Of a DNA stretch of 9,050 nt, positions 1 through 6,374 are shown one piece after another (positions within the stretch are counted from its first letter, which is position 1; each line of letters opens with the position of its first letter). This stretch comes from JBBIRM01 sp964517975. Lineage in GTDB: Bacteria > Desulfobacterota > BSN033 > UBA1163. The DNA lies in contig CAZFDM010000202.1 of the NCBI GenBank assembly GCA_964517975.1, positions 1-9,050 on the forward strand. The letters are read 5' to 3'. The notes under the pieces are model-generated. The model was not told where the DNA came from. It was given only the letters and a program-made list of their open reading frames with translations, and ran no database searches. The position numbers were made by a program, and so were the translations under genes.

Positions 1-87
1 AAATAAAGTATATTAAAAAATTTGTTAAGGCACATAATATGGTAAAATTACAGTATTTTCAATTGATTAATGTTATGATAATGTGAA

Positions 88-119
88 AAAAGGGGGATAA
101 TTTTATTTCCCCCTTTTCG
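88..119 (+). terminator. Intrinsic terminator of an upstream gene outside the window
   Basis: A 9-bp stem (AAAAGGGGG at 88-96, CCCCCTTTT at 109-117) closes a 12-nt AT-rich loop and ends in a short T run. It lies before the first gene, so it most likely ends a transcript entering from the left, and the A run on its other side means it could also work in reverse. The rest of 1-187 is very AT-rich. TATATT at 138-143 is a possible -10 box for the cluster, but no convincing -35 box stands at the right spacing. Confidence 0.6.
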
Positions 120-187
120 TTTAAAAATATACTTGATTATATTAATAAACAATTTTTTTAATAAATATGCATAAAAAAGGTGAGAAT

Positions 188-1456
188 ATGGGATATGTAA
201 AAGGTTTGAAATGTAGGGAATGTGGAAGGGAGTACGAAGTTAACCCCATTCATGTTTGTGAGTTTTGCTTTGGCCCCTTAGAAGTTTCTTATGATTATGA
301 TGAGATTAAAAAGAGTGTGACTCGAAGTAAGATTGAGGAAAGGCCAAAGACCATGTGGCGATATAAAGAACTTCTCCCTTTAGAGTCTGACCCTACTGTG
401 GGAAGATATGTAGGGTATACTCCCCTTATTAAGGCAAAGAGGTTGGGAGAAGTCTTGGGTGTGAAGGAACTTTATATAAAAAATGATGCAGTCAATTATC
501 CGACTCTTTCTTTTAAAGATCGGGTCGTCTCTGTTGCAGTTTCAAAGGCCAAGGAATTTGGGTTCAAGGTCGTTTCCTGTGCATCGACTGGAAACCTTGC
601 CAATTCAGTTGCTGCACTGGCAGCGGAAGGAGGACTCGAAAGTTACATCTTTGTTCCCTATGACCTTGAGCAAGGAAAGATACTGGGCACTTTGATCTAT
701 GGAACAAACTTGATTGCCATTAAAGGAAGTTATGATGAGGTCAACCGACTCTGCAGTGAGATTGCAGAGAATTATAGGTGGGCCTTTGTTAACATCAACC
801 TCAGACCCTTTTATGCAGAGGGTTCAAAAACCTTTGGCTTTGAAATTGCTGAGCAGATGGGATGGAAAATTCCCCGACATGTCATCGTTCCAATGGCTGG
901 AGGATCTCTCATCACTAAAATCTGGAAAGGGTTTAAGGAGCTTGAAGGAATCGGTCTACTTGATAGGGTCGAGAGTAAGATCTATGGCGCCCAGGCTTCG
1001 GGGTCGAATCCCATTGTATCTGCCTTTAAGGAGGGGATCGACTGGATTAAACCCCAGCGGCCCAAAACAATTGCCAAATCCTTGGCCATTGGTAATCCTG
1101 CGGATGGTTTTTATGCATTGAAAACAATCCGTGAATCCGGGGGATCGGCTGAGGATGTTTCGGATGAAGAGCTCGTGGAGGCCATGAAACTTCTGGCCCG
1201 GACTGAAGGGATATTCACGGAGACAGCGGGGGGAGTGACAGTCGGAGTGACCAAGAAGTTGATCGACCACGGAGTCATTTCGAAAGATGAACCCATTCTC
1301 ATCTCCATCACAGGGAATGGTTTAAAAACACAAGAAGCAGTCCAGGACCGAGTCGGAAAGCCCCAGATCATCGATGCCAAATTTTCGGAGTTTGAGAAGA
1401 TGATTACTCCGCGACAGAAGAGATTGAAAGAATCGGTTTTTCAATCTGCGATTTAA
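188..1456 (+). CDS. thrC: Threonine synthase-family PLP enzyme (ThrC-like)
   Basis: A fold-type II PLP enzyme of the threonine synthase family, which converts O-phosphohomoserine to threonine in the cytoplasm. From the 188 start (422 residues) it has an N-terminal zinc ribbon with paired cysteines at 9/12 and 24/27, the Schiff-base lysine K110 in LSFKDR, the substrate/PLP loop ASTGNLANS at 132-140, a glycine-rich MAGGS motif, and a C-terminal SITGNG motif. An in-frame ATG lies 21 nt upstream at 167, but 188 is preferred because AAGGTGAG sits just ahead of it. The stop is 15 nt before the sulfur carrier gene, which has its own strong ribosome site, so the two are probably co-transcribed. Its place at the head of a carrier-protein cysteine cluster raises the possibility that it works on a phosphorylated substrate in sulfur transfer and not in threonine synthesis; that is inference. 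Its first ~300 bases look more AT-rich than the rest. Confidence 0.85.
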   Translation: MGYVKGLKCRECGREYEVNPIHVCEFCFGPLEVSYDYDEIKKSVTRSKIEERPKTMWRYKELLPLESDPTVGRYVGYTPLIKAKRLGEVLGVKELYIKNDAVNYPTLSFKDRVVSVAVSKAKEFGFKVVSCASTGNLANSVAALAAEGGLESYIFVPYDLEQGKILGTLIYGTNLIAIKGSYDEVNRLCSEIAENYRWAFVNINLRPFYAEGSKTFGFEIAEQMGWKIPRHVIVPMAGGSLITKIWKGFKELEGIGLLDRVESKIYGAQASGSNPIVSAFKEGIDWIKPQRPKTIAKSLAIGNPADGFYALKTIRESGGSAEDVSDEELVEAMKLLARTEGIFTETAGGVTVGVTKKLIDHGVISKDEPILISITGNGLKTQEAVQDRVGKPQIIDAKFSEFEKMITPRQKRLKESVFQSAI

Positions 1457-1471
1457 CACAGGAGGAGAGAG

Positions 1472-1987
1472 ATGAACGTTCGAGTGCGAATACCCACGCC
1501 GCTCAAAAAGCTGACCGGAGAACAAGATATCATTGCCGCCAAAGGAAATACTGTTGGAGAGGTGATCCAATGGTTGACCGAGACCTATCCGGGGCTGAGG
1601 GAGAGGTTAAGAGACGAAAATGGTGAAGTGAGACGGTTTATCAATATTTATGTGAACGATGAGGACATCCGCTTCATTCAGAACCTTGAAACGCCAGTTA
1701 AGGAGGGAGATCAAATCTCTATCATCCCTGCGATTGCCGGCGGTTCTTCACAAAAGAGGAAGGTGACCCTTACCTTTCCTCCAGAACGGATCCAGGAGCC
1801 AGTGATCTATAATATTGGCCATCGTTTTAAGATCGTCACCAATATTCGAAGTGCGAATGTCACCGAAAATGTAGGCTGGGTGACCCTGGAGATCGATGGG
1901 GAGGAAGAAGAATACCTGAAAGCCGTCGATTATTTGAAGGAAATAGGGGTGAAGGTGGAGCCAGTTGAGAAGGATGTGATCGTGTAG
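1472..1987 (+). CDS. MoaD/ThiS-like sulfur carrier fused to NIL domain
   Basis: This 171-residue protein has two parts. Residues 1-91 form a ubiquitin-like MoaD/ThiS/CysO fold ending in IIPAIAGG, where the Gly-Gly at 90-91 is the motif an E1-like enzyme adenylates and thiocarboxylates. Residues ~97-171 look like a NIL domain (starting KVTLTFPPE), a ligand-binding ACT-like domain best known from the methionine transporter ATPase MetN. The short linker is SSQKR. Because the Gly-Gly is internal, it can only carry sulfur if the tail is removed; the JAMM peptidase at 4306 is the obvious candidate, by analogy with QbsD trimming QbsE in Pseudomonas. GGAGGA at 1461-1466 is a strong ribosome site. The next gene encodes the matching E1. 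The fusion and motif are visible; function as a cysteine-synthesis carrier (CysO-like) is inferred from context. Confidence 0.85.
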   Translation: MNVRVRIPTPLKKLTGEQDIIAAKGNTVGEVIQWLTETYPGLRERLRDENGEVRRFINIYVNDEDIRFIQNLETPVKEGDQISIIPAIAGGSSQKRKVTLTFPPERIQEPVIYNIGHRFKIVTNIRSANVTENVGWVTLEIDGEEEEYLKAVDYLKEIGVKVEPVEKDVIV

Positions 1988-2068
1988 GTATTGACAAAAC
2001 CAGCCTCTTTGCCATTGCCCTTAGATCTCAGACTTTTCTGTTTAAACAAACAATGGATGGAGAATGAG

Positions 2069-3292
2069 ATGGAAAAGAGAGTGAAAGATTTATTTTGGAA
2101 GGTAGCAGGTCCTCTGCTCAGGAGGGCTTTGAAACAGAAGCATAGGGATATTCCCGAAATATCGATTCAAGAAGTGAACCGCCTCCTCAAAAGCAAAGAA
2201 CCCCCTGTGCTCCTTGATGTTCGAGAGAAGGAAGAGTTGGCTTTGGGTTATCTAAAAAATTCTATTTTCATCCCTCGACCCAGCCTTTCAGAAAAGGTGG
2301 AATCCCTGATTCCCGATAAGAGCCTCCCTATTGTCGTCTATTGTGCGGCAGGGGTCCGCTCCATTCTGGCGGCCAAAACCTTGAGGGGAATGGGTTATCA
2401 ACAGGTCCTCTCTATGCGGGAAGGGATCGAGGGATGGAAGAAGGCAGGCTATGAGGTCGCCAGTGATACTGGACTGACATCAGAACAACTCACACGCTAC
2501 AGCCGTCACATCCTTCTACAAGAAGTGGGAGCGGAGGGTCAAGCAAAGCTGTTGCAGGCCAAAGTCCTTCTGGTCGGAGCAGGAGGACTGGGTTGCCCGA
2601 TCGGACTCTACTTAGCAGCCGCAGGCGTTGGGACATTGGGGATTATTGATGACGATAGGGTGGACCTGACCAACCTTCAGAGACAGATCCTTCACCGCAC
2701 TTCGGATATAGGCAGGCTGAAGGTCGAATCTGCAAAAGATGCGATAGCGAGGACCAATCCCGATGTCAGGGTCATTCCCTATGCGGAGCGGTTAACCTCT
2801 GAAAATGCCATTCAGATATTTAAAGACTACGACATCATTGTGGACGGGTCGGATAATTTTCCGACCAAGTATCTGGTCAACGATGCGGCCTTCTTCGCGG
2901 GGAAGCCCTTTGTTTTTGGAGGGGTATTTCAATTTGAGGGACAGGCGAGCGTCTTCTATCCTGGCAATGGAGGTCCTTGTCTTCGTTGCCTCTTTCCTGA
3001 ACCTCCCCCCCCAGGACTTGTACCCAGCTGAAACGAAGCAGGGGTCCTGGGAGTTGTGCCCGGGCAGGTTGGTTTATTACAGGCTACAGAGGCGATAAAA
3101 CTCATCTTAAACATTGGGAAACCCTTGATCGGTCAGTTTTTAATCTATAATGCCCTGGATGTTGAGTTCAAACTCTTCCAGGTTAAGAAGAATCCATCCT
3201 GCCCTCTTTGCAATGAGGAACCCAAGATCAGAGAGTTGACCGGTTATCATGAGGTGTGTGCTCTGGAAACGAGAAGTCACGCCACGATTTAA
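2069..3292 (+). CDS. moeB: Rhodanese-MoeB/ThiF sulfur-carrier activating enzyme, selenocysteine at residue 321 (UGA)
   Basis: A 407-residue E1-like enzyme that would adenylate the carrier's C-terminal glycine and help load sulfur. Residues ~30-130 are a rhodanese domain with active-site C92 in YCAAGVRS. Residues ~137-400 are the MoeB/ThiF domain: RYSRHILL, nucleotide loop GAGGLG (170-175), DLTNLQRQ (199-206), VDGSDNFPTKYLVND, and zinc cysteines CLRC (304/307) and CPLC near the C-terminus. An in-frame TGA at 3029-3031 falls in VPS-TGA-NEAGVLGVVPG, exactly where MoeB/MOCS3 relatives have the catalytic cysteine (usual form S/N-C-A-x-A-G-V-L-G). The same frame continues for 86 residues with the expected family ending, so I read UGA as selenocysteine. 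The start at 2069 is chosen for GGAG at 2059-2062; a TTG at 1991 would add an unconserved leader. The domain order is rhodanese first, the reverse of MoeZ/MOCS3. A nonsense mutation is the alternative. Confidence 0.85.
3029..3070 (+). promoter_or_regulatory. Candidate bacterial SECIS for the MoeB-like UGA
   Basis: Just after the in-frame TGA (3029-3031), CCTGGG (3046-3051) pairs with CCCGGG (3059-3064), including one G-U pair, around the 7-nt loop AGTTGTG. The loop G at 3053 is 22 nt after the UGA, inside the range usual for bacterial SECIS hairpins read by SelB. A weak outer pairing of AAC (3032-3034) with GTT (3068-3070) may extend it. The loop opens with AGUU, as does the hairpin after the second UGA. 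Confidence 0.6.
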
Positions 3293-3316
3293 TGGGGGGG
3301 AGAAAGGAAGTTAAAG

Positions 3317-4297
3317 ATGTTGAGTAAGAAATATCAAATACCCCATTTTAGCAGAAAAAATTTCATCATCCCATGGATCACTCTTTTTCTTCTTCTCATA
3401 TTTGTTCCAACAGCCCTAACGATTCCCAATGGAGGGTATAGCAGACCAGAACTCCTCATTCAACCTGAAGAGTTGAAAGTCCTGATCGACCGAAAAGACC
3501 CCGACATCAGGATCATTGATGTCAGGGAAAAGATCAAATATCTTGCAGGTCATATCCCAGGGGCTGTGAATATCTGGAGGCCTGATATAACAGACAAAGA
3601 TCACCCCCTTCCAGGGATGATGGCCCCTCAGGCTCAGATTGAAGAGCTCATGGGAAGACTTGGAATCAGTCATCGAAATACGCTCATTATCTATTCCGAC
3701 GGCCCTGACGGTGCCAGGCTCTGGTGGATCCTGGCATATTATGGGTTCCCCATCCATCAGATGAAGCTTTTGGATGGAGCTTTGGAGGGATGGAAGGCAA
3801 GAGGGTACCCGACCGAGATGATTCCTCCACAAATCAGTCCTGCCCAATTCAGGTTGCCGGGAAAGACGAAGACGACAGAACCCCTGCTTTGCACTTTGCC
3901 AGAAGTCAGGGGAGCATTGAGAGATCCCAAGAAGATCGTCCTCGATGTCCGGGCAAGCAAAGAGTATCTGGGAGAGGAGACCCTGACCGGTGCGGTCAGA
4001 CCTGGCCGCATTCCAGGAGTGAAGTGGATCGAATGGAAAGAGGTTTTGATTAAGGAGGGACCCTATAAGGGATACTGGAAATCCGCCGAGGAGATAAGAA
4101 AACTCTTTGCCGATTTAGGGGTGACCCCGGATAAAGAGATCTATATCTACTGACAATCCGGGGTACGATCGACTCACAGTTTGGTGAGTCTTTACCTGAT
4201 CGGTTTTCCACTTGAGAAGTTAAGAAATTATGATGGTTCCTGGATCGAATGGAGCCGGAGCAAGGAGTCCATAGAGACAGGTCCTCCGAAAAAGTAG
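3317..4297 (+). CDS. sseA: Exported SseA-type tandem rhodanese, selenocysteine at residue 279 (UGA)
   Basis: A 326-residue thiosulfate/3-mercaptopyruvate sulfurtransferase-like protein. Residues ~16-35 form a hydrophobic segment after a basic N-terminus, so it is exported or membrane-anchored facing the periplasm. Rhodanese domain 1 (~45-165; IIDVREK, HIPGAVNI) lacks the active cysteine (YSDGPDGAR), as is usual for the non-catalytic half. Domain 2 (~190-315; VLDVRASKEY, RIPGVKWIEW) reaches EIYIY and then TGA at 4151-4153 where the family has the catalytic cysteine of Y-C-x-S-G-x-R. The frame continues QSGVRS, then a helix and NYDGSWIEWS, the standard SseA ending, to TAG at 4295-4297. Reading UGA as selenocysteine restores the full family length; stopping at UGA would give 278 residues with no catalytic residue. 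AGGAAG at 3305-3310 supports the start. It follows the E1 gene by 24 nt and likely supplies or mobilises sulfur, though its export complicates direct hand-off to the cytoplasmic carrier. Confidence 0.87.
4151..4202 (+). promoter_or_regulatory. Candidate bacterial SECIS for the SseA UGA
   Basis: A perfect 7-bp stem, GACTCAC (4171-4177) with GTGAGTC (4184-4190), closes the 6-nt loop AGTTTG. Directly outside it, CGATC (4166-4170) pairs with GATCG (4198-4202) across a 7-nt 3' bulge. The loop G at 4179 is 26 nt after the UGA (4151-4153), a normal bacterial SECIS distance. This stem-loop is stronger than the one in the MoeB-like gene and shares its AGUU loop start. It lies wholly in coding sequence for conserved SseA residues. 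Confidence 0.7.
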
Positions 4298-4305
4298 AGG
4301 CGAAG

Positions 4306-4704
4306 GTGATAAGAATTCCAAAACCCATCTATATCGGCATGATTGAACATGCTCGAAGAGAGGCCCCTTTGGAGTGTTGTGGAATCCTGGGTGGAAGAGA
4401 TGGGACGGTTCAGAGGGCGTTTGAGTTGAGGAACGAGGAGCAGAGCCCGATTCGGTATGTGATGTCCCCTCAGGAGCAGTTAAAAGTTTTCGAAGAAATG
4501 GACAGGGATTCGCTGGAGATGGTGGCGATTTATCATTCGCACACGCATACGGAAGCCTTTCCATCTGAGACCGATGTGAAACTGGCTTTCTATCCGGAAG
4601 TCGCATCGGTCATCATCTCTTTGAAGGAAGAGACGCCAGTCGTAAAAGCCTTTCGAATTAGAGAAGAGGCGATCTTCCCGGAAGAGATAGAAGTTATTCC
4701 TTGA
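4306..4704 (+). CDS. mec: JAMM/MPN+ zinc peptidase, Mec/QbsD-like
   Basis: A single-domain JAMM (Mov34/JAB1) metalloprotease, 132 residues from the GTG start. The full motif is visible: the conserved glutamate in LECCGILGG and the zinc site HSHTHTEAFPSETD, which fits H-x-H-x7-S-x2-D. Bacterial members act on Gly-Gly carrier proteins: Mec releases cysteine from CysO in Mycobacterium, and QbsD trims the carrier precursor QbsE. Here it could do both, removing the NIL tail after Gly91 and freeing cysteine from the carrier adduct; that is inference. GTG at 4306 is chosen because GAGG (4297-4300) sits 5 nt upstream and the preceding gene then ends just before it; an ATG at 4249 would add 19 unconserved residues inside the rhodanese C-terminus. 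The stop TGA is a true family end. Confidence 0.87.
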   Translation: MIRIPKPIYIGMIEHARREAPLECCGILGGRDGTVQRAFELRNEEQSPIRYVMSPQEQLKVFEEMDRDSLEMVAIYHSHTHTEAFPSETDVKLAFYPEVASVIISLKEETPVVKAFRIREEAIFPEEIEVIP

Positions 4705-4721
4705 GAGGAGTCCTCTCAGGG
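4699..4721 (+). other. Strong hairpin over the stop codon of the JAMM gene
   Basis: Positions 4699-4708 and 4712-4721 form a 10-bp stem (two G-U/T pairs) with the 3-nt loop AGT, and the TGA stop (4702-4704) lies in the left arm. No T run follows (GGTATCG), so it is a poor intrinsic terminator. It may protect or process the mRNA, or lower expression of the downstream cytochrome and cysM part. It is not a SECIS: the UGA is inside the stem and the family ends here. Confidence 0.45.
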
Positions 4722-4787
4722 GGTATCGTTTGAGGCTATGTGGTTGATCGGTGGAGGATTTAATAGGTAAAAAGAAAGGAGAGACGA

Positions 4788-5237
4788 ATGAAACAAATTA
4801 TTTTTATCTGGATAGCCTTTATACTGATTTCATTTAATGCCCATGCAGGGGAGGTGACTTACCGGACACATATCCAACCTTTATTTAATGCAAAGTGTAT
4901 CGCCTGCCATGGTCCAGATTCAGCGCCTGAATATGATGCCTTTAAATCAGAGAAGGAAAAATGGCTTGCGAAGGGAAAGGGCATGCGGATGGACACTTAC
5001 AGCCACTTGATCTTTTACACGGCATGGCCTGATACGGGTTCCCTTATGAGAAGGCTGGATGATGGCAAAAATAGAGCAGATAGAAAACCCGGAAACATGT
5101 ATCAGTATCTGGGAACTTCTGAAGAAGAGAGGCAGAAAAATCTTAAAGTTTTTAAAGAATGGGTGGGTCACTGGACGACGAAACGTTGGCCGGAGATCAC
5201 CAAAGAGGAAATGGATAAGATAAAAGTGAAGTATTGA
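4788..5237 (+). CDS. Periplasmic monoheme cytochrome c
   Basis: A 149-residue exported c-type cytochrome. Residues 1-20 are a signal peptide (basic start, hydrophobic core, SFNAHA cleavage region). The mature protein has one heme-attachment site, C37-I-A-C40-H41, soon after the N-terminus; M104 in GNMYQYLG is a plausible second axial ligand. The C-terminal part is highly charged with a conserved-looking FKEWVGHW segment. AGGAGAG just before the ATG is a good ribosome site. It sits 83 nt after the JAMM gene and 108 nt before cysM, an odd place for an electron carrier unless periplasmic sulfur oxidation or reduction is coupled to this pathway, perhaps with the exported rhodanese. Its precise partner is unknown. 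Confidence 0.85.
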   Translation: MKQIIFIWIAFILISFNAHAGEVTYRTHIQPLFNAKCIACHGPDSAPEYDAFKSEKEKWLAKGKGMRMDTYSHLIFYTAWPDTGSLMRRLDDGKNRADRKPGNMYQYLGTSEEERQKNLKVFKEWVGHWTTKRWPEITKEEMDKIKVKY

Positions 5238-5345
5238 AAAGGGCATTTTTTCAGCGGATGTCCACTCATGGATTTTTGAAAGAGATGATCGTCGTCTTTT
5301 ACCAAGGCTGGAAAACGGATACTTCTCATTTCTTTTGAGGAAATT

Positions 5346-6341
5346 ATGGAAGCCCTCCGCGTCAGACATGATATAGATTCGAGTTGGTTTCCTTCAAGAA
5401 AAGAGGATCATTCCCTGCTTACCATGATCGGGGATACCCCTTTGATTCAGATCCGAAAGATGGCAGAGCATTTAAAGGGGGTTCAGATTTTCGCAAAGGT
5501 GGAGTGGCTCAATCCCGGAGGTTCTGTGAAAGATCGTGCCGGCAAAAAGATCATCGAGGATGGGGAACGATCTGGCCAACTGAGGAAGAATAAGATCATT
5601 CTCGACTCCACCTCAGGTAATACCGGCATTGCCTATGCGATGATCGGAGCGATCAAAGGTTATCGGGTAGAACTTGTCGTGCCGGCCAATATCAGCGAGG
5701 AACGCAAAAAAGCCCTCGAAGCCTACGGCGTAAAACTCATTTTTACCGATCCCATCTTAGGATCGGACGGCGCTCTTATTGAGGCAAAGAAGATTTTTGA
5801 GGCCCATCCTGAAATCTATTTTAAGGCGGATCAATATAACAATCCCTCTAACTGGAAGGCCCATTATGAGACCACCGGTGTCGAAATCATTCATCAGACA
5901 GGGGGCAAGGTGACCCACTTCATCGCTGGAGTCGGAACTGGAGGGACTTTGATGGGGACGGGAAGGAGGTTAAAAGAATTCAACCCTCATATTAAACTCT
6001 TTGGCGTGCAGCCGGACAGCGGTTTTCATGGGATAGAAGGGCTAAAACATATTGAAACGGCTATTCGGCCCGGCATTTATGATGAAACGATCTTGGATGG
6101 GACATTTTTCGTGCAGACAGAAGATGCTTTTGAGATGGCAAGGCGTCTTACCAGGGAAGAGGGGCTTTGGGTGGGCCCTTCGTCAGGCGCGGCTTTTTGG
6201 GCGGCATTAAAATTGGCGGAGTCGCTGGAACAGGGATTAATTGTAACAATCTTCCCAGACGGAGGAGCCCGATATCCTGAGTACTGCATTGATTGTGAAA
6301 GACAGAAGAGAAAACTCTCATTGCAATATTCCTCTCATTAA
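5346..6341 (+). CDS. cysM: Cysteine synthase, CysM/CysK family
   Basis: A 331-residue fold-type II PLP enzyme making cysteine from activated serine (O-acetyl- or O-phosphoserine) and a sulfur donor. Visible motifs are IGDTPLIQI at the start of the fold, the PLP lysine K62 in NPGGSVKDR, the substrate loop STSGNTG (88-94), the phosphate-binding GTGGTLMGTG (197-206), and the C-terminal VGPSSGAA and PDGGARY motifs. The tail ends with a CxxC pair (C314/C317), and the ~25 N-terminal residues before the fold are extra. In this context the donor is probably the carrier thiocarboxylate, as for mycobacterial CysM with CysO; the preferred serine ester cannot be read from sequence alone. The GAGGAAATT ribosome site directly precedes the ATG. 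It is the last gene of the GC-richer cysteine block and lies 33 nt before the Thi4 gene. Confidence 0.9.
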   Translation: MEALRVRHDIDSSWFPSRKEDHSLLTMIGDTPLIQIRKMAEHLKGVQIFAKVEWLNPGGSVKDRAGKKIIEDGERSGQLRKNKIILDSTSGNTGIAYAMIGAIKGYRVELVVPANISEERKKALEAYGVKLIFTDPILGSDGALIEAKKIFEAHPEIYFKADQYNNPSNWKAHYETTGVEIIHQTGGKVTHFIAGVGTGGTLMGTGRRLKEFNPHIKLFGVQPDSGFHGIEGLKHIETAIRPGIYDETILDGTFFVQTEDAFEMARRLTREEGLWVGPSSGAAFWAALKLAESLEQGLIVTIFPDGGARYPEYCIDCERQKRKLSLQYSSH

Positions 6342-6374
6342 TTTTTATAAAATCTAAAGGAGGATCCTTCATTT

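Noticed and set aside
3056..3292. A separate 78-residue gene starting at GTG 3056
   Set aside because: It is in the same frame as the MoeB-like gene and encodes exactly its missing C-terminus (GLLQATEAIK..., CPLC). It is the part after the Sec UGA, not an independent gene.
2069..4297. Two pseudogenes created by nonsense mutations
   Set aside because: Both stops are UGA, both hit the catalytic cysteine, both are followed by intact conserved sequence without frameshift, and both have a hairpin at SECIS distance. Decay would not choose this pattern twice.
4249..4305. ATG 4249 as the start of the JAMM protease
   Set aside because: It would add 19 residues lacking family resemblance and overlap the Sec-extended rhodanese frame; GTG 4306 has a better placed GAGG site and fits the domain boundary.
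4702..4764. UGA of the JAMM gene as a third Sec codon
   Set aside because: The frame stays open for only about 20 more codons with no family-like sequence, and the hairpin includes the UGA in place of following it at SECIS distance.
6342..6374. TPP riboswitch before thi4
   Set aside because: Only 33 nt separate cysM and thi4, and the CUGAGA and related conserved TPP motifs are absent there.
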